The position numbers and the translations under genes were made by a program. Below, piece by piece: positions 6,511 through 7,332 of a stretch of 7,332 bases of DNA. The number at the start of each line of letters is the position of its first letter. Position 1 is the first letter of the stretch. The notes beneath the pieces are model-generated. The model ran no database searches and was not told where the DNA came from. It saw nothing but the letters and a program-made list of their open reading frames with translations. This DNA comes from Roseomonas sp. (GTDB taxonomy: Bacteria; Pseudomonadota; Alphaproteobacteria; Acetobacterales; Acetobacteraceae): positions 1-7,332 of the forward strand of contig JADCFR010000374.1 in assembly GCA_020249415.1 (NCBI GenBank). Reading direction: 5' to 3'.

Positions 6511-6929
6511 GTGCCATCCTTCCACATGAAGACCGCGAAGCGCGCTTCGCGGTCAAATGCCGTGAAAGGGTGGTGCCAGACATTGGCGCCGTAAGTGACA
6601 CCCTGATCAGGCCGCGCCAGAAAGGCGCATGCCTTTGTCATATCCGGCTTGCCATCCGCCCCATGCGGCGCCACCAGCACCAGCCAGCGCCCCGCTTCCA
6701 TCGGGATGAAGGATTGCGAGGAGAATTCATGCCGTTCCATGGTGGTGGACGCGAAAGGCGCTGATTTCGGCAAGGCGCGCGTGAAGGAAAGGCTGGGCGC
6801 CGCCCCGCCCCGGCGATTTTCCAGCATCTTGTCTATGTAAGCGCGGCCCGGCGCGGATGGGCTTTCCAATACCTCGCCAAAGGGGGCGAAGGCTTCAGCG
6901 GTGAGGGGTTCGGTCGTGATGCGGCGCAT
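6456..6929 (-). CDS. allA: Ureidoglycolate lyase (AllA family)
   Basis: Converts (S)-ureidoglycolate to glyoxylate and urea in the allantoin/purine degradation pathway; cytosolic cupin-like enzyme. The 157-aa length matches the family (about 160). Visible family features are EAFAPFGEV (12-20), ERHEFSSQSFIPM (65-77), the metal/substrate region QGVTYGANVWHHPFTAF (109-125), FMWKDG (134-139) and DDEFVEV (143-149). ATG at 6929 is the first possible start, because an in-frame TAA lies 18 nt upstream. It lacks a strong ribosome binding site (only GAAAG about 8 nt away), so translation may be modest. It converges with terC and diverges, across 143 bp, from ureD. That pairing makes sense, since the urea it forms would be split by urease. 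No other allantoin genes are in view. An inverted repeat overlaps its last codons. Family membership is secure by recognition; in some bacteria this family may serve other ureido substrates. Confidence 0.93.
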   Translation of the reverse strand: MRRITTEPLTAEAFAPFGEVLESPSAPGRAYIDKMLENRRGGAAPSLSFTRALPKSAPFASTTMERHEFSSQSFIPMEAGRWLVLVAPHGADGKPDMTKACAFLARPDQGVTYGANVWHHPFTAFDREARFAVFMWKDGTSADDEFVEVQPFELHLG

Positions 6930-7072
6930 GGGATGGCTTTCGGTTTAAACCCCGCCACCAAAGCCGCGCCGCGCGCGCCTGTCCAGCCCATTGCCCTGCC
7001 TCTATTTTGCGCAGAATTTGCTTGGGACCGCGCCATTTGGTGACTGGGCGCTGCCATGGCTAAGCTTGCGCC
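6930..7072. other. Divergent allA/ureD intergenic region
   Basis: This 143-bp gap must hold the promoters of allA (leftward) and of ureD, unless other genes supply them. It includes a GC-alternating tract around 6965-6980 and an AT-richer stretch around 7001-7022. I looked for a sigma-54 (GG-N10-GC) and a sigma-70 promoter and found none that I would stand behind. A six-codon ATG frame at 7056-7076 ends in TGA overlapping the ureD ATG. Confidence 0.5.
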
Positions 7073-7332
7073 ATGAAGGCCGCCGCCCTGCCCCAACCCA
7101 GCCATCAGCGCTCTCGCGGGCGCTTGGAATTGGATTACCATCTGCATGAAGGGCGCACGGTATTGGGCGGGCTCTATCAATCGCCGCCCATGCGTGCCCT
7201 GTTCCCCGACCCCGAGGCGGATTAGGCACCGATCTGCGCGCTGGTGAATACCGCGGGGGGGCTCGCTGGCGGCGATAGGGTGGAAATCGCCCTCAGCCTT
7301 GGTGCCGGCGCGCAGGCGAGTTTCTCCACCCC
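7073..7332 (+). pseudogene. ureD: Urease accessory protein UreD, interrupted by an in-frame TAG (5' part, continues past window)
   Basis: UreD works with UreF and UreG to load nickel and activate apo-urease. Frame 1 from ATG 7073 gives an N-terminal fragment with LELDYHLHEGRTVLGGLYQS (18-37) and PPMRALFPDPEAD (38-50), then TAG at 7223-7225. The same frame then resumes with APICALVNTAGGLAGGDRVE (52-71) and IALSLGAGAQASFST (72-86), to the edge. The LVNTAGGLAGGD block and LGAGAQA are hallmark UreD sequence, so the two sides belong to one gene. The alignment needs no frameshift, and a single base change (for example GAG or CAG to TAG) explains the stop. Restart at GTG 7244 has no suitable ribosome binding site and would lose the N-terminal strands. 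ureD normally leads a urease operon, presumably continuing to the right. The ATG start has only a weak ribosome binding site. Alternatives are a sequencing error or read-through; the family call is firm. Confidence 0.85.

Noticed and set aside
7056..7076. Six-codon frame whose TGA overlaps the ureD ATG, as a translational-coupling leader peptide
   Set aside because: It has no ribosome binding site and such short frames arise easily by chance; there is no further support.
6833..7180. Minus-strand open frame overlapping allA and ureD, with an SD-like AGAGGCAGGG before an internal ATG
   Set aside because: Composition is that of GC-rich out-of-frame sequence (Ala, Pro, Arg, Gly) and it overlaps two recognisable genes in other frames.
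1..7332. CRISPR array, tRNA/rRNA genes, insertion sequences, toxin-antitoxin or phage genes
   Set aside because: No spaced direct repeats, cloverleaf sequence, transposase or integrase motifs, or small paired genes were seen on either strand.

Overview
The window looks like chromosomal sequence from a fairly GC-rich bacterium, most likely an alphaproteobacterium (Rhodospirillales/Acetobacteraceae would fit). That rests on base composition, the style of the proteins (the TatA N-terminus, the omega-amino-acid transaminase, the short-chain acyl-CoA ligase type) and a ureidoglycolate lyase/urease pairing. It is an inference, because no taxonomic marker is present. I saw no tRNA, rRNA, insertion sequence, CRISPR array, phage gene or other sign of a mobile island.

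Left part (1-5154) is read entirely on the minus strand, in the order tatA, corA, an acetamidase/formamidase gene, an AMP-forming acyl-CoA ligase, and a class III beta-alanine/omega-amino acid:pyruvate aminotransferase that runs off the left edge. corA and the amidase gene are only 18 bp apart and probably co-transcribed. GC-rich hairpins follow tatA, the amidase gene and the ligase gene, so the other genes may be separate or partly attenuated units. Chemically, amidase plus ligase could turn an amide into ammonia and an acyl-CoA, but this link is inferred from gene order.

Middle part (5155-6447): tatA and a plus-strand TerC-family membrane protein gene diverge from a 291-bp region. This region holds an imperfect palindrome, a perfect hairpin and four copies of CCCTAT/ATAGGG. 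The best-known leader for this family, the yybP-ykoY manganese riboswitch, is not recognisable there.

Right part (6447-7332): terC converges on allA (ureidoglycolate lyase, minus strand) with only 8 bp between stop codons, and a nested inverted repeat covers the junction. allA diverges from ureD (urease accessory protein, plus strand, cut by the right edge). AllA releases urea from ureidoglycolate and UreD is needed to assemble urease, so the pair fits ureide/urea nitrogen use. The most notable single observation is an in-frame TAG at codon 51 of ureD, with recognisable UreD sequence in the same frame on both sides. Either ureD is a fresh nonsense pseudogene, or the base is a sequencing error, or the codon is read through.

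No clearly undescribed multi-gene system is visible. The points worth following up are the ureD stop, the junction repeat and the tatA/terC intergenic region.
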